From assembly GCF_038443675.1 (NCBI RefSeq), contig NZ_CP151762.1, forward strand, positions 3,286,001 to 3,350,000: a DNA stretch of 64,000 nt, in the 5' to 3' direction. Under the pieces are notes generated by a model. That model had not been told where the DNA came from. It did not search any database and saw nothing but the letters and a program-made list of their open reading frames with translations. This DNA comes from Yoonia sp. G8-12 (GTDB lineage Bacteria > Pseudomonadota > Alphaproteobacteria > Rhodobacterales > Rhodobacteraceae). The first letter of the stretch is position 1, and each line of letters begins with the position of its first letter. A program made the translations under genes and the position numbers. This document shows positions 7,315 to 14,281 of the stretch, in pieces.

Positions 7315-8225
7315 ATGTCTTGGAAGCTTATCCTTGCGCGGGCTTTCCACAAGGTCGAGCGCGGGTTCGACAGAAGCAGACGCGCCCCCGCAAGAGATAA
7401 TCCGGTCATTGATTGCTACGGTGGCTACGCCACCCGAAATCATATCATTTTGCGGGGGCGCGTTCTTGCTAAGGCCCGCGCCATCAGCGGCGATCTCCCA
7501 CAATCCAAATGGCGCAATTTTCGGGATTTCCTTAGCCTTTTCTATACCGAGGAACTGATAGGCATTGAGATTGTTGCTGACCACTATGGCGAACGTACCG
7601 TGACGGACGAAGAAGGCTTCTTTGTTCTAATGGTCAAGCGGGACAACGCGGCGCTACCACCGGCGATCAATATTCACGCCGCAGGGTCCGATGTGACGCA
7701 TCAAGCCCCTGTCTATGGATTATCCGACGCTCCTTTTGGTGTCATCTCGGATATTGACGACACGATTTTGCGCACGGGTGCGTATTTGCTGATCAAGAAC
7801 CTATGGGTGTCAGCCACGGGTAACGTCCATGAGCGCGAAGTGTTTCCAGACGCCGTTGGCCTGCTGCAGCAGTTCGCCACACAGGGGGCCCGTTTTTTCT
7901 GCGCGATCTAGGTATTTCCGAGACCCAGTTCATCACCGGAACACATGGCGATCATAAAGCCAGTGCGATCGAAACGATCCTCGCCGTCGATCTTTCACTC
8001 ACTTTCACCTTGGTCGGCGACACCGGCCAGCATGACCCGCATATCTATGCGGAGATTGTCGCGCGGTATCCGAACCGGATTGACCGCGTTATTTTGAGGC
8101 GCCCTAACGACGCCAAGCTTTCGTCGGCCGTCCTCAAAGACATCGCGGACATCGAGAGGGCCGGTGTTCACGTAGCAATCGACTTTGACTACCGATCCAT
8201 GTTGCACGAAAAAGGGCGGCATTGA
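7315..8225 (+). pseudogene. App1-like phosphatase domain protein, frameshifted and missing an internal block
   Basis: The first part (to 7911) ends with a catalytic domain carrying SDIDDTILRTG, the DxDDT-type motif of the App1/HAD-like phosphatidate phosphatase family (DUF2183), and REVFPDAVGLL. The frame then stops, while LRDLGISETQFITGTHGDHK, VGDTGQHDPHIYAEIV and the rest of the domain continue in another frame to 8225. One extra G in the G5 run at 7884-7888 rejoins the frames and gives 303 aa. Even then, the block normally found between FFY and LRDLG (a FYVSSSPWNL-like motif plus about 20 residues) is absent. So a real internal deletion or an assembly collapse must be added. EcfG promoter upstream. 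Confidence 0.7.
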
Positions 8226-8257
8226 GACCGCCCTTGTACTGACTTGTGACCTACCGG

Positions 8258-9001
8258 TTAGCCGGTTCCCGTCTTCCGGCGTAACGTTATCTCAGCTTGC
8301 TTTGTGGCCTTTAGTACTTCTTCCTCCAACGCGTTGCGGGCGTCAGCCATCAGCGCGTCACGACGTTTGCCCAGCATTTCATCCTCTCGCCGTGTGCCGG
8401 GTAACAACGCGCCGGCCAGTATGCCAAACCCGACTGCCAACGCGCCAACAGTAAGTGGTTGTTCATGCACAAACCCCTTGGTTTTACGTGTCGCGCGCCG
8501 CGCTTTGCGCTCGACGATTTCCTGCGCGGCGATTGCTGCCTTTCGGGCTTCCACAACGCGGTTGCGTGCTTTTGCTGGCAAATGATCAAGTCCCGCATTT
8601 AGTGCGGCCTTCAACTTGGATGCTTGCGGATGCGCCTCTTTCTCGCTGGACATGTCCGCGCGCATCTTGGCGTCGGCTGCTGCCACACGGGCATCAAAAC
8701 CAACCAGTGCGTCGTCGGGGTCGACGGCAGTGGATTGTGGACGTGAGGCGGGGACTGGACGCTGCGCGGATCCGCTGGCCAAAAGCCCTAGACCAATTGT
8801 CACCAACAACCCGCCTGCAGGATTATCACGAAGTGATGTCCATGCTTTCTGCGCCAAGTCGCCGCCGATATCTTGCGCGGCACTCGCCATTTCATCGGTA
8901 AGCCGTTGTGGGCTTACCGTATCAGTCAGATCATCAAGCGTGCCAGCAAGGCGCGCGCGATCCACTTCTACACGTTTTGAAATTTCGTCGATGTCAGGCA
9001 T
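8258..9001 (-). CDS. DUF3618-type membrane protein
   Basis: A 247-aa protein whose N-terminus (VDRARLAGTLDDLTDTVSPQ) matches the DUF3618 signature, followed by a first hydrophobic segment near residues 60-78 and a second, AVGFGILAGALLP, near 195. The region between is charged and helical. Proteins of this type accompany YqjD/holin-X-like genes in alphaproteobacteria and are thought to be inner-membrane stress proteins; no biochemical role is known to me. It overlaps the next upstream gene by 8 bases and is the last of a three-gene minus-strand operon starting at 9840 behind an EcfG-type promoter. Confidence 0.75.
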   Translation of the reverse strand: MPDIDEISKRVEVDRARLAGTLDDLTDTVSPQRLTDEMASAAQDIGGDLAQKAWTSLRDNPAGGLLVTIGLGLLASGSAQRPVPASRPQSTAVDPDDALVGFDARVAAADAKMRADMSSEKEAHPQASKLKAALNAGLDHLPAKARNRVVEARKAAIAAQEIVERKARRATRKTKGFVHEQPLTVGALAVGFGILAGALLPGTRREDEMLGKRRDALMADARNALEEEVLKATKQAEITLRRKTGTG

Positions 9002-9389
9002 TTGATGCCTCCTTCACGGAATGAATGTCGTCGCGGATACTGTCGACCGTCCGCTTCGGCGTCAGTGCCTCGGCGCTCAGCCGGGATTTGCCTGCAAACG
9101 CGAAACCTATAGCTGCAATCAAGAGTACGCCCCCGACAATCAAAGCAGCACTGCCGGCAGAAAGTCCGGTTGAAGCGATGTACGCGACCGCTGCGGATGC
9201 CAGGACGTTGAGTGAGACGAGGGCCATCAGTAATGCAATTGCAACAAGGACGATGCCGACGCCTGCGCGGGTAACGATGTGGGACATTTCGGCCCGCGCT
9301 AAAGCGAGCTCGCTTTGGACCAGTGATGTGAACTGACGAAGCGTGTCCACCAGCAATGATGGCGCTTCTTGAATTGTGTGTTTAGGCAT
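8994..9389 (-). CDS. Holin-X/YqjE-like (phage holin superfamily III) membrane protein
   Basis: A 131-aa protein with an amphipathic N-terminus (LVDTLRQFTSLVQSELALARAEM, a typical opening of this family) and two transmembrane helices around residues 46-70 and 77-98. The family name comes from an actinobacterial holin, but chromosomal members such as YqjE are not lysis proteins and are usually part of stress-induced envelope operons. It overlaps genes on both sides by 8 bases, which indicates coupled translation within the 9840-8258 operon. Confidence 0.75.
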   Translation of the reverse strand: MPKHTIQEAPSLLVDTLRQFTSLVQSELALARAEMSHIVTRAGVGIVLVAIALLMALVSLNVLASAAVAYIASTGLSAGSAALIVGGVLLIAAIGFAFAGKSRLSAEALTPKRTVDSIRDDIHSVKEASNA

Positions 9390-9840
9390 CTGTCTGTTCC
9401 CTATTCAAATCTGACATGACCGCGCCGTCAGCAGTGGTTGGGTTGCGTCGAGGTGACCATGGATCATCGTTGACATCCCACGCTGTGGTTTCGGGATCAC
9501 GCGCTTTGAAAAATCGGGCGATCGCAAAACCTGCGACCGCCGCGCCACCGACCAAAAGCATCGGATTGCGGCGTGCCACGTCAGAGGATTTTGCCACGAG
9601 TTGGCCCACATCAGCGGTGCGCAATTTCTCGGACATATGGACAATCTGATCCGCCAACTGCCGCAACGCTTGCGCCTGCATTGCCGCGGGACCTGATGTC
9701 TCTTCTACGTTGATCGCTGCGGCCTCTTTGGCTTGTTCCGCCCGCGCCGATGCTTCTTGCGATGCGGTGGTTTTTGCCTGCTCGCCCAGTTCTTGGGCAT
9801 GGTCGCGCGCTGTCCTGCTGCGCTTGGATGTAGATGACAT
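9382..9840 (-). CDS. Hypothetical helical protein with one membrane anchor (YqjD-like context)
   Basis: A 152-aa protein with a long Ala/Glu/Gln-rich helical N-terminal half, likely coiled coil (residues ~8-85), then RRNPMLLVGGAAVAGFAIARFF, a membrane anchor near 93-112 of the ElaB/YqjD kind, and a polar tail. I cannot name a family with certainty. First gene of the three-gene operon; ATG 9840 lies 38 bases downstream of an exact EcfG-type promoter (9878-9902). Confidence 0.7.
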   Translation of the reverse strand: MSSTSKRSRTARDHAQELGEQAKTTASQEASARAEQAKEAAAINVEETSGPAAMQAQALRQLADQIVHMSEKLRTADVGQLVAKSSDVARRNPMLLVGGAAVAGFAIARFFKARDPETTAWDVNDDPWSPRRNPTTADGAVMSDLNREQTDA

Positions 9841-9877
9841 GGCGGATCTCCCATTTGCAAATTCGGTTCAGTGGCTC

Positions 9878-9902
9878 AACGCAACGCCGGACACTTCGTT
9901 CC
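9878..9902 (-). promoter_or_regulatory. EcfG-type promoter, GGAAC-N16-CGTT
   Basis: Exact consensus reading into the 9840-8258 operon. Thirty-five bases away a second site (9938-9962) reads in the opposite direction. Confidence 0.8.
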
Positions 9903-9937
9903 CAAGCCGCAAGAAAGCGCATTTCCATGAATTGCGT

Positions 9938-9962
9938 GGAACCAATGCGGTGGTGGGGTGTT
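9938..9962 (+). promoter_or_regulatory. EcfG-type promoter, GGAAC-N16-TGTT
   Basis: Exact -35 element and a TGTT variant of the -10. It precedes the 26-aa ORF at 9998 and the DUF4112 gene. Confidence 0.7.
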
Positions 9963-9997
9963 TGGTAGTCGAGGCAAACGAAAGCACGGAGGTCAGC

Positions 9998-10078
9998 ATG
10001 AACTTGTTACGCAACACTGCTCGACTTTATCTCGGGTATTATGCGTGTCGTCTGCTTTGTAGGGCGCCACTGGCATGA
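9998..10078 (+). CDS. 26-aa ORF overlapping the DUF4112 start (possible leader peptide)
   Basis: ATG 9998 has a strong GGAGG site five bases upstream and starts about 30 bases after the predicted transcription start. The peptide is 26 residues, rich in Leu, Arg, Tyr and Cys. Its stop TGA overlaps the ATG of the DUF4112 gene (ATGA), while that gene has no good ribosome-binding site of its own. This suggests translational coupling. An alternative is that it is the true N-terminus of the DUF4112 protein separated by an indel. Confidence 0.5.
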   Translation: MNLLRNTARLYLGYYACRLLCRAPLA

Positions 10079-10428
10079 ACGGCGAGCTGGCAAAATTTGA
10101 ACGCTGGGCAGAGGCGCTTGATGCGAGATTCCATATCTTCGGCTTGCCGATTGGATGGGACTCCTTGCTTGGATTGATCCCGGCGGTAGGTGACGCCATT
10201 ACAGTCGTTCCTGCAGCGTTGATGATGAAGGCCGGGTATGACGGCGGCGTGCGCAAGCGCGCGCTTGGCCGCATGGCATGGAACACTGGCCTGGATCTGA
10301 CCTTCGGGTCCGTCCCACTTATCGGAGACATCTTCGATGTCGCCTTCAAGAGCCATAAAAAAAATGTAGGTATTTTGCGCACTGAATTGGAACGCATCGA
10401 GACGCCAGGTCAGGCCAGGCCCGCTTAA
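10075..10428 (+). CDS. DUF4112 membrane protein
   Basis: A 117-aa protein matching the DUF4112 pattern: a short helical start (FERWAEALDARF), WDSLLGLIPAVGDAITVVPA, and a second similar unit LTFGSVPLIGDIFDVAFK followed by KNVGIL. The paired GLIPxxGD and xxPLxGDxFD motifs lie in hydrophobic segments, so it is probably an inner-membrane protein. Function unknown. Its ATG overlaps the stop of the 26-aa ORF, and an EcfG-type promoter lies upstream of both. Confidence 0.8.
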   Translation: MNGELAKFERWAEALDARFHIFGLPIGWDSLLGLIPAVGDAITVVPAALMMKAGYDGGVRKRALGRMAWNTGLDLTFGSVPLIGDIFDVAFKSHKKNVGILRTELERIETPGQARPA

Positions 10429-10432
10429 ATCC

Positions 10433-10482
10433 CTTCACTGTCACATTTGGGGCAACCGGTGTCGCCCCGTCATGCAGTGAAG
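10433..10482 (+). other. Two-tier hairpin between DUF4112 and csbD-like genes
   Basis: An outer perfect 8-bp stem CTTCACTG (10433-10440) with CAGTGAAG (10475-10482) encloses an inner stem GGGGC (10449-10453) with GCCCC (10464-10468). No T run follows, so it is not a simple terminator. It lies in the spacer before the CsbD-like gene, where it might act as an mRNA stabiliser, processing site or attenuator. Confidence 0.5.
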
Positions 10483-10520
10483 ATCAAACAAAAGACACCA
10501 TCCATATAAAGGAGACCAAG

Positions 10521-10718
10521 ATGAATTGGGAACAAGTCAAAGGAAATTGGACGCAAATAAAGGGTGATCTTCGCGCCAAGTACGGCGAGTTGACCGACGA
10601 TGAGCTGGAACAAGCGGAGGGCGAGCGCGAAAAGTTGGCCGGTCTGATTAGTGAAAAATATGGCAAAGCCAAGTTTGAGGTCGAAAAAGAGCTCGACGAC
10701 TGGCTGAACGAGCGTTGA
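10521..10718 (+). CDS. CsbD-family stress protein
   Basis: A 65-aa hydrophilic protein beginning MNWEQVKGNWTQIKGDLRAK, the typical CsbD opening (E. coli YjbJ-like), with a charged helical remainder. The family is strongly induced by general stress regulators in many bacteria but its molecular role is not established. Good GGAG site upstream of ATG 10521. The pyridoxamine-oxidase-like gene follows after three bases, so they are co-transcribed. I saw no exact EcfG site directly upstream; expression may come from the promoter before DUF4112. Confidence 0.9.
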   Translation: MNWEQVKGNWTQIKGDLRAKYGELTDDELEQAEGEREKLAGLISEKYGKAKFEVEKELDDWLNER

Positions 10719-10721
10719 TCA

Positions 10722-11237
10722 ATGGCCAAGCAAACCGAGACAATTGAAGATGGCATGGGCCAGCTGTGGAAACAGCTGGCCGATACGCGCGTTGTGATGC
10801 TGTCTGTACCTGAAAGCGGACAACATCCGCAGCCGATGTCGCACTTTGCCGATCAAGACGGAACTGCCATTTGGTTCATCACATCGGCTGACACCGATTT
10901 GGCAGAGGCCGTTGGCAGTGGCGCGCGGGGTCAGCTAACCCTCGCCACCCCTCAGCAGGATTACCACGCGAGTGTTCGTGGTCAGATGAAGTTCGTTCAG
11001 GATGAAACGAAATTGGATGAGCTTTGGAGCCCGTTTGCCGCCGCATGGTTCGAGGATGGACGCGAAGACGCGAGCATACGTCTGCTCAAGTTCACGCCGC
11101 AGGAAGCGGCAGTTTGGGCATCCGAGGCAAACGCTGTTCTGGTCGGGCTTCGACTGATCCGCGCACGTTTGTCTGATGACAAATCGCCGCCCGATGTCGG
11201 CGTGCATCACGTCTTTCGTTTTGATGATACTGTTTAG
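10722..11237 (+). CDS. General stress protein, pyridoxamine 5'-phosphate oxidase-like fold
   Basis: A 171-aa split-barrel flavin-binding protein of the general stress protein 26 type: MGQLWKQLADTRVVMLSV, a strand-rich middle with IWFITSADTDLAEAV, and the C-terminal segment LWSPFAAAWFEDGREDASIRLLKF typical of this subfamily. Such proteins bind FMN or related cofactors, but enzyme activity is generally unproven. The start lies three bases after the CsbD-like stop. It ends just before a GC-rich hairpin. Confidence 0.85.
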   Translation: MAKQTETIEDGMGQLWKQLADTRVVMLSVPESGQHPQPMSHFADQDGTAIWFITSADTDLAEAVGSGARGQLTLATPQQDYHASVRGQMKFVQDETKLDELWSPFAAAWFEDGREDASIRLLKFTPQEAAVWASEANAVLVGLRLIRARLSDDKSPPDVGVHHVFRFDDTV

Positions 11238-11244
11238 AGACCGA

Positions 11245-11270
11245 GGGCGCGCCAAAAAAGGCGCGCCCTT
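11245..11270 (+). terminator. Probable terminator after the stress protein gene
   Basis: Perfect 9-bp stem GGGCGCGCC/GGCGCGCCC with an A6 loop, eight bases after the stop codon. Only two T follow on the plus strand, so efficiency may be limited. Confidence 0.55.
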
Positions 11271-11293
11271 ATCGTAATTTAGGAGAATTTACC

Positions 11294-11896
11294 GTGAATG
11301 CATCGACACTCATTGGCCGCAAGATGACCCATGCAACGGACACTGAGATCGTTGGCGAGGTGACGGATATACTGTTCGATAGATCTTTAAAGGCGCCCGC
11401 GTTTGTCTTGGCAAGTATCACGACAGCACGCGGGACCGCCCCGGTTCTTTTCAGTCCTGCGGTATTGGCGCTGGATGATGAAGCAATTCGGATCAGCGCC
11501 CACCCTGATGATATTGCGGCTCGGGTCGATGCAACAATTGATGCCACGAACGTAGCTGTAGCGCCGGGCGATCTGCCAAGCACATTTATCGGGCCTTTTG
11601 GAAATGCGTTTTCACCAAGTATGATTGCCGCATTATTCAATGCACGTACTGCGTCAGAGCGGCCAGATCCCCCGACAGACGGGGATGGGGTGTGGTTCTC
11701 CGAACTCCTCGGCACCCCTGTGCGCGCCCATGTCAGCGATATAGGGCATGTAAGCGATATGATTTTTGATGACCATTTCACCGTGTGCGAGGGGGTGGAA
11801 ATCAAGACCTATGAACAGCAGGCGACAATCGCTTTGACGAAAGATCTTCAGGTCAAACGGACACCGGATGGCACTTTGCTATTGGCATTCATCTAG
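11294..11896 (+). CDS. PRC-barrel domain protein
   Basis: A 200-aa cytoplasmic protein with a PRC-barrel-like N-terminus (STLIGRKMTHATDTEIVGEVTD, then ILFDRSLKAPAFVLAS) and a second, weaker similar unit near residue 135 (LLGTPVRAHVSDIGHVSDMIFDDH). The PRC-barrel is a small beta domain found in RimM, photosynthetic reaction-centre H subunit and stress proteins. GTG start with AGGAG eight bases upstream. No clear promoter of its own; the hairpin at 11245-11270 separates it from the previous gene. Confidence 0.75.
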   Translation: MNASTLIGRKMTHATDTEIVGEVTDILFDRSLKAPAFVLASITTARGTAPVLFSPAVLALDDEAIRISAHPDDIAARVDATIDATNVAVAPGDLPSTFIGPFGNAFSPSMIAALFNARTASERPDPPTDGDGVWFSELLGTPVRAHVSDIGHVSDMIFDDHFTVCEGVEIKTYEQQATIALTKDLQVKRTPDGTLLLAFI

Positions 11897-11960
11897 GCTC
11901 ATGACCAGCTGCCAGAATTATGGCATCCACTGACCACTAAACCCAAGACCCCTACATACA

Positions 11961-12003
11961 AAAAAAGGGCCTGCCGCGTATTATAGCGCGACAGGCCCTT
12001 TCT
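11961..12003. terminator. Bidirectional terminator between convergent genes
   Basis: AAAGGGCCTG...CAGGCCCTTT outer arms with inner CGCG/CGCG pairs, flanked by A7 on the left and T run on the right. It can serve both the PRC-barrel gene and the DUF883-like gene. Confidence 0.8.
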
Positions 12004-12022
12004 TGTCGTGGTGGTGGATCAG

Positions 12023-12313
12023 TTAGTCGCGGCCGCGCAATGCGAGGCCCAGCAAGATGCCGACGCCCACAGCACCCACAATCGCTGTACCCGGGTTTTC
12101 GCGCACAAAATCTGCGCCCGTGTCTGTCAGTTTGCGGATTTCCTTCTGCGCTTCGTCCGTTGCAACTTTTGCCCGCTCTGTTGCGTGGTCCACAGTATCC
12201 TGGGCTGCTTTTGCGCCCTTCTCCAGCGTGTCGGTGGCCCGATCCTTGATTGCTGAGACTTTGCTGTCGGCCGTCTTTGCGAGATCTTTCTTGGCTGTTG
12301 CACTCTGTGCCAT
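12023..12313 (-). CDS. DUF883/ElaB-YqjD-like membrane-anchored protein
   Basis: A 96-aa protein with a long charged helix (residues 1-70, Lys/Ala/Glu/Asp rich) and a C-terminal membrane anchor FVRENPGTAIVGAVGVGILLGLAL ending in RGRD. This is the ElaB/YqjD layout; in E. coli YqjD tethers ribosomes to the membrane in stationary phase. The same role here is an inference from the family. ATG 12313 has AAAGGA upstream. Only a weak EcfG-like site (TGAAC-N17-AGTT near 12386-12411) precedes it. Confidence 0.8.
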   Translation of the reverse strand: MAQSATAKKDLAKTADSKVSAIKDRATDTLEKGAKAAQDTVDHATERAKVATDEAQKEIRKLTDTGADFVRENPGTAIVGAVGVGILLGLALRGRD

Positions 12314-12383
12314 TTGATGTCCTTTCTGCTACGTTTCTGTACGACCGTGTTTGGTCGCGCTTTCTGTGTCGTCTGACCCAGCG

Positions 12384-12631
12384 TTAACTGTCGTCAGCGG
12401 CGTTTTGTTCAGGGGTTTGAAGTTCGATTTTCGGAACATCCATCGCCACCTGCTCTTTGCCGGTCTCGATGTCGCCAACTTCAGCGTTGAACTTTGGAAG
12501 ATTGCCTCCTTCAACGGACATTTCCATGTCTGGCAGGCTGAACTCTTGGTTCTGATCCATATCGATCATGTTGAGCCAAAACCGATCGCGATTGCCGCAA
12601 CGATGACGGCGAAAAATGACATGATTTTCAT
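12384..12631 (-). CDS. Small acidic protein with N-terminal membrane anchor, probably frameshifted
   Basis: ATG 12631 with an AAGGAGG site begins MKIMSFFAVIVAAIAIGF, a clear signal anchor, but the frame stops soon after. A second frame continues NMIDMDQNQEFSLPDMEMSV and on to a stop at 12384. One extra base in the short T run (A4 on the plus strand, 12578-12581) or in the adjacent GG joins them into an 82-aa protein with an anchor and an acidic tail. I do not know its function. An EcfG-type promoter (12664-12688) lies upstream. Confidence 0.55.
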
Positions 12632-12663
12632 CACACCCTCCTTGATTGAGGTTACACAAGGAC

Positions 12664-12688
12664 AACAATTGGGTCGCGGTGAAGTTCC
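12664..12688 (-). promoter_or_regulatory. EcfG-type promoter, GGAAC-N16-TGTT
   Basis: Exact -35 and TGTT -10 variant, 33 bases upstream of ATG 12631. It lies between the convergent end of that gene's upstream neighbour and its ribosome-binding site. Confidence 0.65.
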
Positions 12689-12713
12689 AAGAAATTTTGA
12701 AAAACAGCTGTAT

Positions 12714-13442
12714 TCAAATGACAGGTCTTTGCGACACCTTCATCTTCTCAAGCACTGCAATCTCGGCAAGCGCATCAATATCGGCAATGCTAAGCATGCC
12801 GTCCGACCAATGCGCGAGCTGCCGAAGCCTTAGAGCAGCAAGTGTCTTGTTGGTGTGGACCAGCGACAGGCCCAGAGCGTCGGCAAGATCCTGTTGTCGA
12901 TAGGGTAGAGGCATCTGTCCGTTTCTAACCAAGCCCAACGAGTCCCCGCGCAGGTATACTTTTGATAGTGCCCACGCGACTGACTGGATCGCGGTGCGCC
13001 GCCCGATGGTTGTTAGAGCATCACCCAGAAAGTGTTCCTCAATCGCAGCAAGCCATGTGACGGCAAAAGCGCGCTCGGGATTGTCCTTGAAGAAATTCCA
13101 GATGGCAGAGCGGTCAAAAACACAAAGGGTCATTTTCGTGGTCGCTTCGACGGAATGTCCCATCTCGCCCATGACCGCGGCCTGTAAACCAATAAAGTCT
13201 CCCGGAAAGATAAGGTTCACGACCTGACGCTCTCCGTTTTCCAGATATTTGTATCGCAGCCCCATGCCGTGCAATGCCGTAAAAAGCTGCGGGCTATTTG
13301 AGCCTTGCATCAGAATTGGCGCACCAGCATCTACGACCAACTCCCCTACTTTAAAACGTTGCATGACTTTGACTTCTTCGGCCGACATTGGCACAAATTG
13401 ATCACGACGCCGGAGTGGACAGTTTTCACCTTTTGTAGCCAA
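12714..13442 (-). CDS. Crp/Fnr-family transcription regulator
   Basis: A 242-aa regulator with a cyclic-nucleotide-binding-like beta barrel (residues ~25-140) and a C-terminal winged helix with YRQQDLADALGLSLVHTNKT as recognition-helix region. Only one Cys is present near the N-terminus, so the FNR-type iron-sulfur cluster is unlikely. The MSAEEVKVMQRFK start and the full layout resemble small Crp-like regulators common in stress gene neighbourhoods of alphaproteobacteria. Effector unknown. Divergent from the pseudo-receiver gene, with an 80-base shared upstream region in which I see no EcfG site. Confidence 0.88.
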   Translation of the reverse strand: MATKGENCPLRRRDQFVPMSAEEVKVMQRFKVGELVVDAGAPILMQGSNSPQLFTALHGMGLRYKYLENGERQVVNLIFPGDFIGLQAAVMGEMGHSVEATTKMTLCVFDRSAIWNFFKDNPERAFAVTWLAAIEEHFLGDALTTIGRRTAIQSVAWALSKVYLRGDSLGLVRNGQMPLPYRQQDLADALGLSLVHTNKTLAALRLRQLAHWSDGMLSIADIDALAEIAVLEKMKVSQRPVI

Positions 13443-13522
13443 TTTCTTGGTCTCCCTATGTCATAGATTAATGCACGGTCTTTCAGCGGCGGCTAGGTAG
13501 CGTCTTTTTTGTGGAGGCCATC

Positions 13523-13891
13523 GTGGCTAGAAACTTTATTATTATTGAGCCTGATCCAGTTGTCTGCATGGATATTGAGGGCATGCTAATTGCTAAGTAT
13601 CCAGATTGCCAAATTGCTGCTGGGTCGTCACTCGCAGAGATCGGGGCGGCAATCTATAACTGCGGCCCTGACAGTGCGCTAATTGTCAGAGGCACACTTA
13701 TCTCGGACAGCGATGATCTCAAGCGCGTCGTGCAGACCGCTGCAGCCCGTGGCGCCAAGATCGTGGTTCTTGGCGATTTTAATGACGTGGGCTGCCCCGC
13801 CAGCTATGTTGAGCTTCCATTTACGTCCGAGACGGTCTGTGCAGCGGTGGATTTTGACGCGACAACCGGTCACTCCGACCTGACGTCTTGA
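13523..13891 (+). CDS. Degenerate response-regulator receiver domain protein
   Basis: A 122-aa single-domain protein with a receiver-like pattern: ARNFIIIEPDPVVCMDIEG for the first strand and helix, then a strand SALIVRGTL where the phospho-acceptor Asp should be (Arg instead), a strand AKIVVLGDF, and VELPF where the usual KPF would be (no Lys). It therefore looks like a pseudo-receiver that cannot be phosphorylated in the normal way and probably acts through protein contact. The GTG at 13523 is chosen because GGAGG ends five bases before it; a GTG at 13511 is less likely. Divergent from the Crp-like gene. Confidence 0.7.
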   Translation: MARNFIIIEPDPVVCMDIEGMLIAKYPDCQIAAGSSLAEIGAAIYNCGPDSALIVRGTLISDSDDLKRVVQTAAARGAKIVVLGDFNDVGCPASYVELPFTSETVCAAVDFDATTGHSDLTS

Positions 13892-14005
13892 AGTAGGCCG
13901 TGTCGCGCCCCCTCGAGAGGGCGGGCCATTTCCCAGCTCTTGTTATTTGTTGCTGTCACTAGCCTGATACTGCGCACCCAATTTGGTTTCACCGTGAGTG
14001 CGGAT

Positions 14006-14030
14006 GGAACTTTTTCTGCGTGGCAACGTT
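14006..14030 (+). promoter_or_regulatory. EcfG-type promoter, GGAAC-N16-CGTT
   Basis: Exact consensus 56 bases upstream of the GTG of the DUF1328 gene; dps follows in the same direction. Confidence 0.8.
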
Positions 14031-14086
14031 TTCTCATCAGAACCCGCGCCGGTTTGGTGGCGCTTAACTGAATGAAGGAGCAAACC

Positions 14087-14248
14087 GTGCTTTATTACTC
14101 ACTCGCATTTCTTTTGGTCGCCATCGTTGCAGCCGTGTTCGGATTTGGGGGCATCGCATCGGCATCCGCCGGCATCGCCCAGATCCTGTTTTTCGTCTTC
14201 TTGGTCTTGTTCGTTTTGACCATCCTGGCGCGGGCCCTCCGTAGCTAA
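14087..14248 (+). CDS. DUF1328 (YtjA-like) membrane protein
   Basis: A 53-aa protein with two transmembrane helices and the family's GFGGIASASAGIAQILFFVF turn between them. GTG start at 14087 preceded by AAGGAG (14075-14080). These tiny proteins are widespread in proteobacteria and often stress-induced, but without known function. It follows an exact EcfG-type promoter and precedes dps by 33 bases, so the two are probably one transcript. Confidence 0.85.
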   Translation: MLYYSLAFLLVAIVAAVFGFGGIASASAGIAQILFFVFLVLFVLTILARALRS

Positions 14249-14281
14249 AGAAAACACAAAAACTGAAAGGGAGATCACCAG

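Noticed and set aside
8994..9389. Holin gene as a sign of a prophage
   Set aside because: The protein is of the chromosomal YqjE/holin-X type in a stress operon; no phage gene is near.
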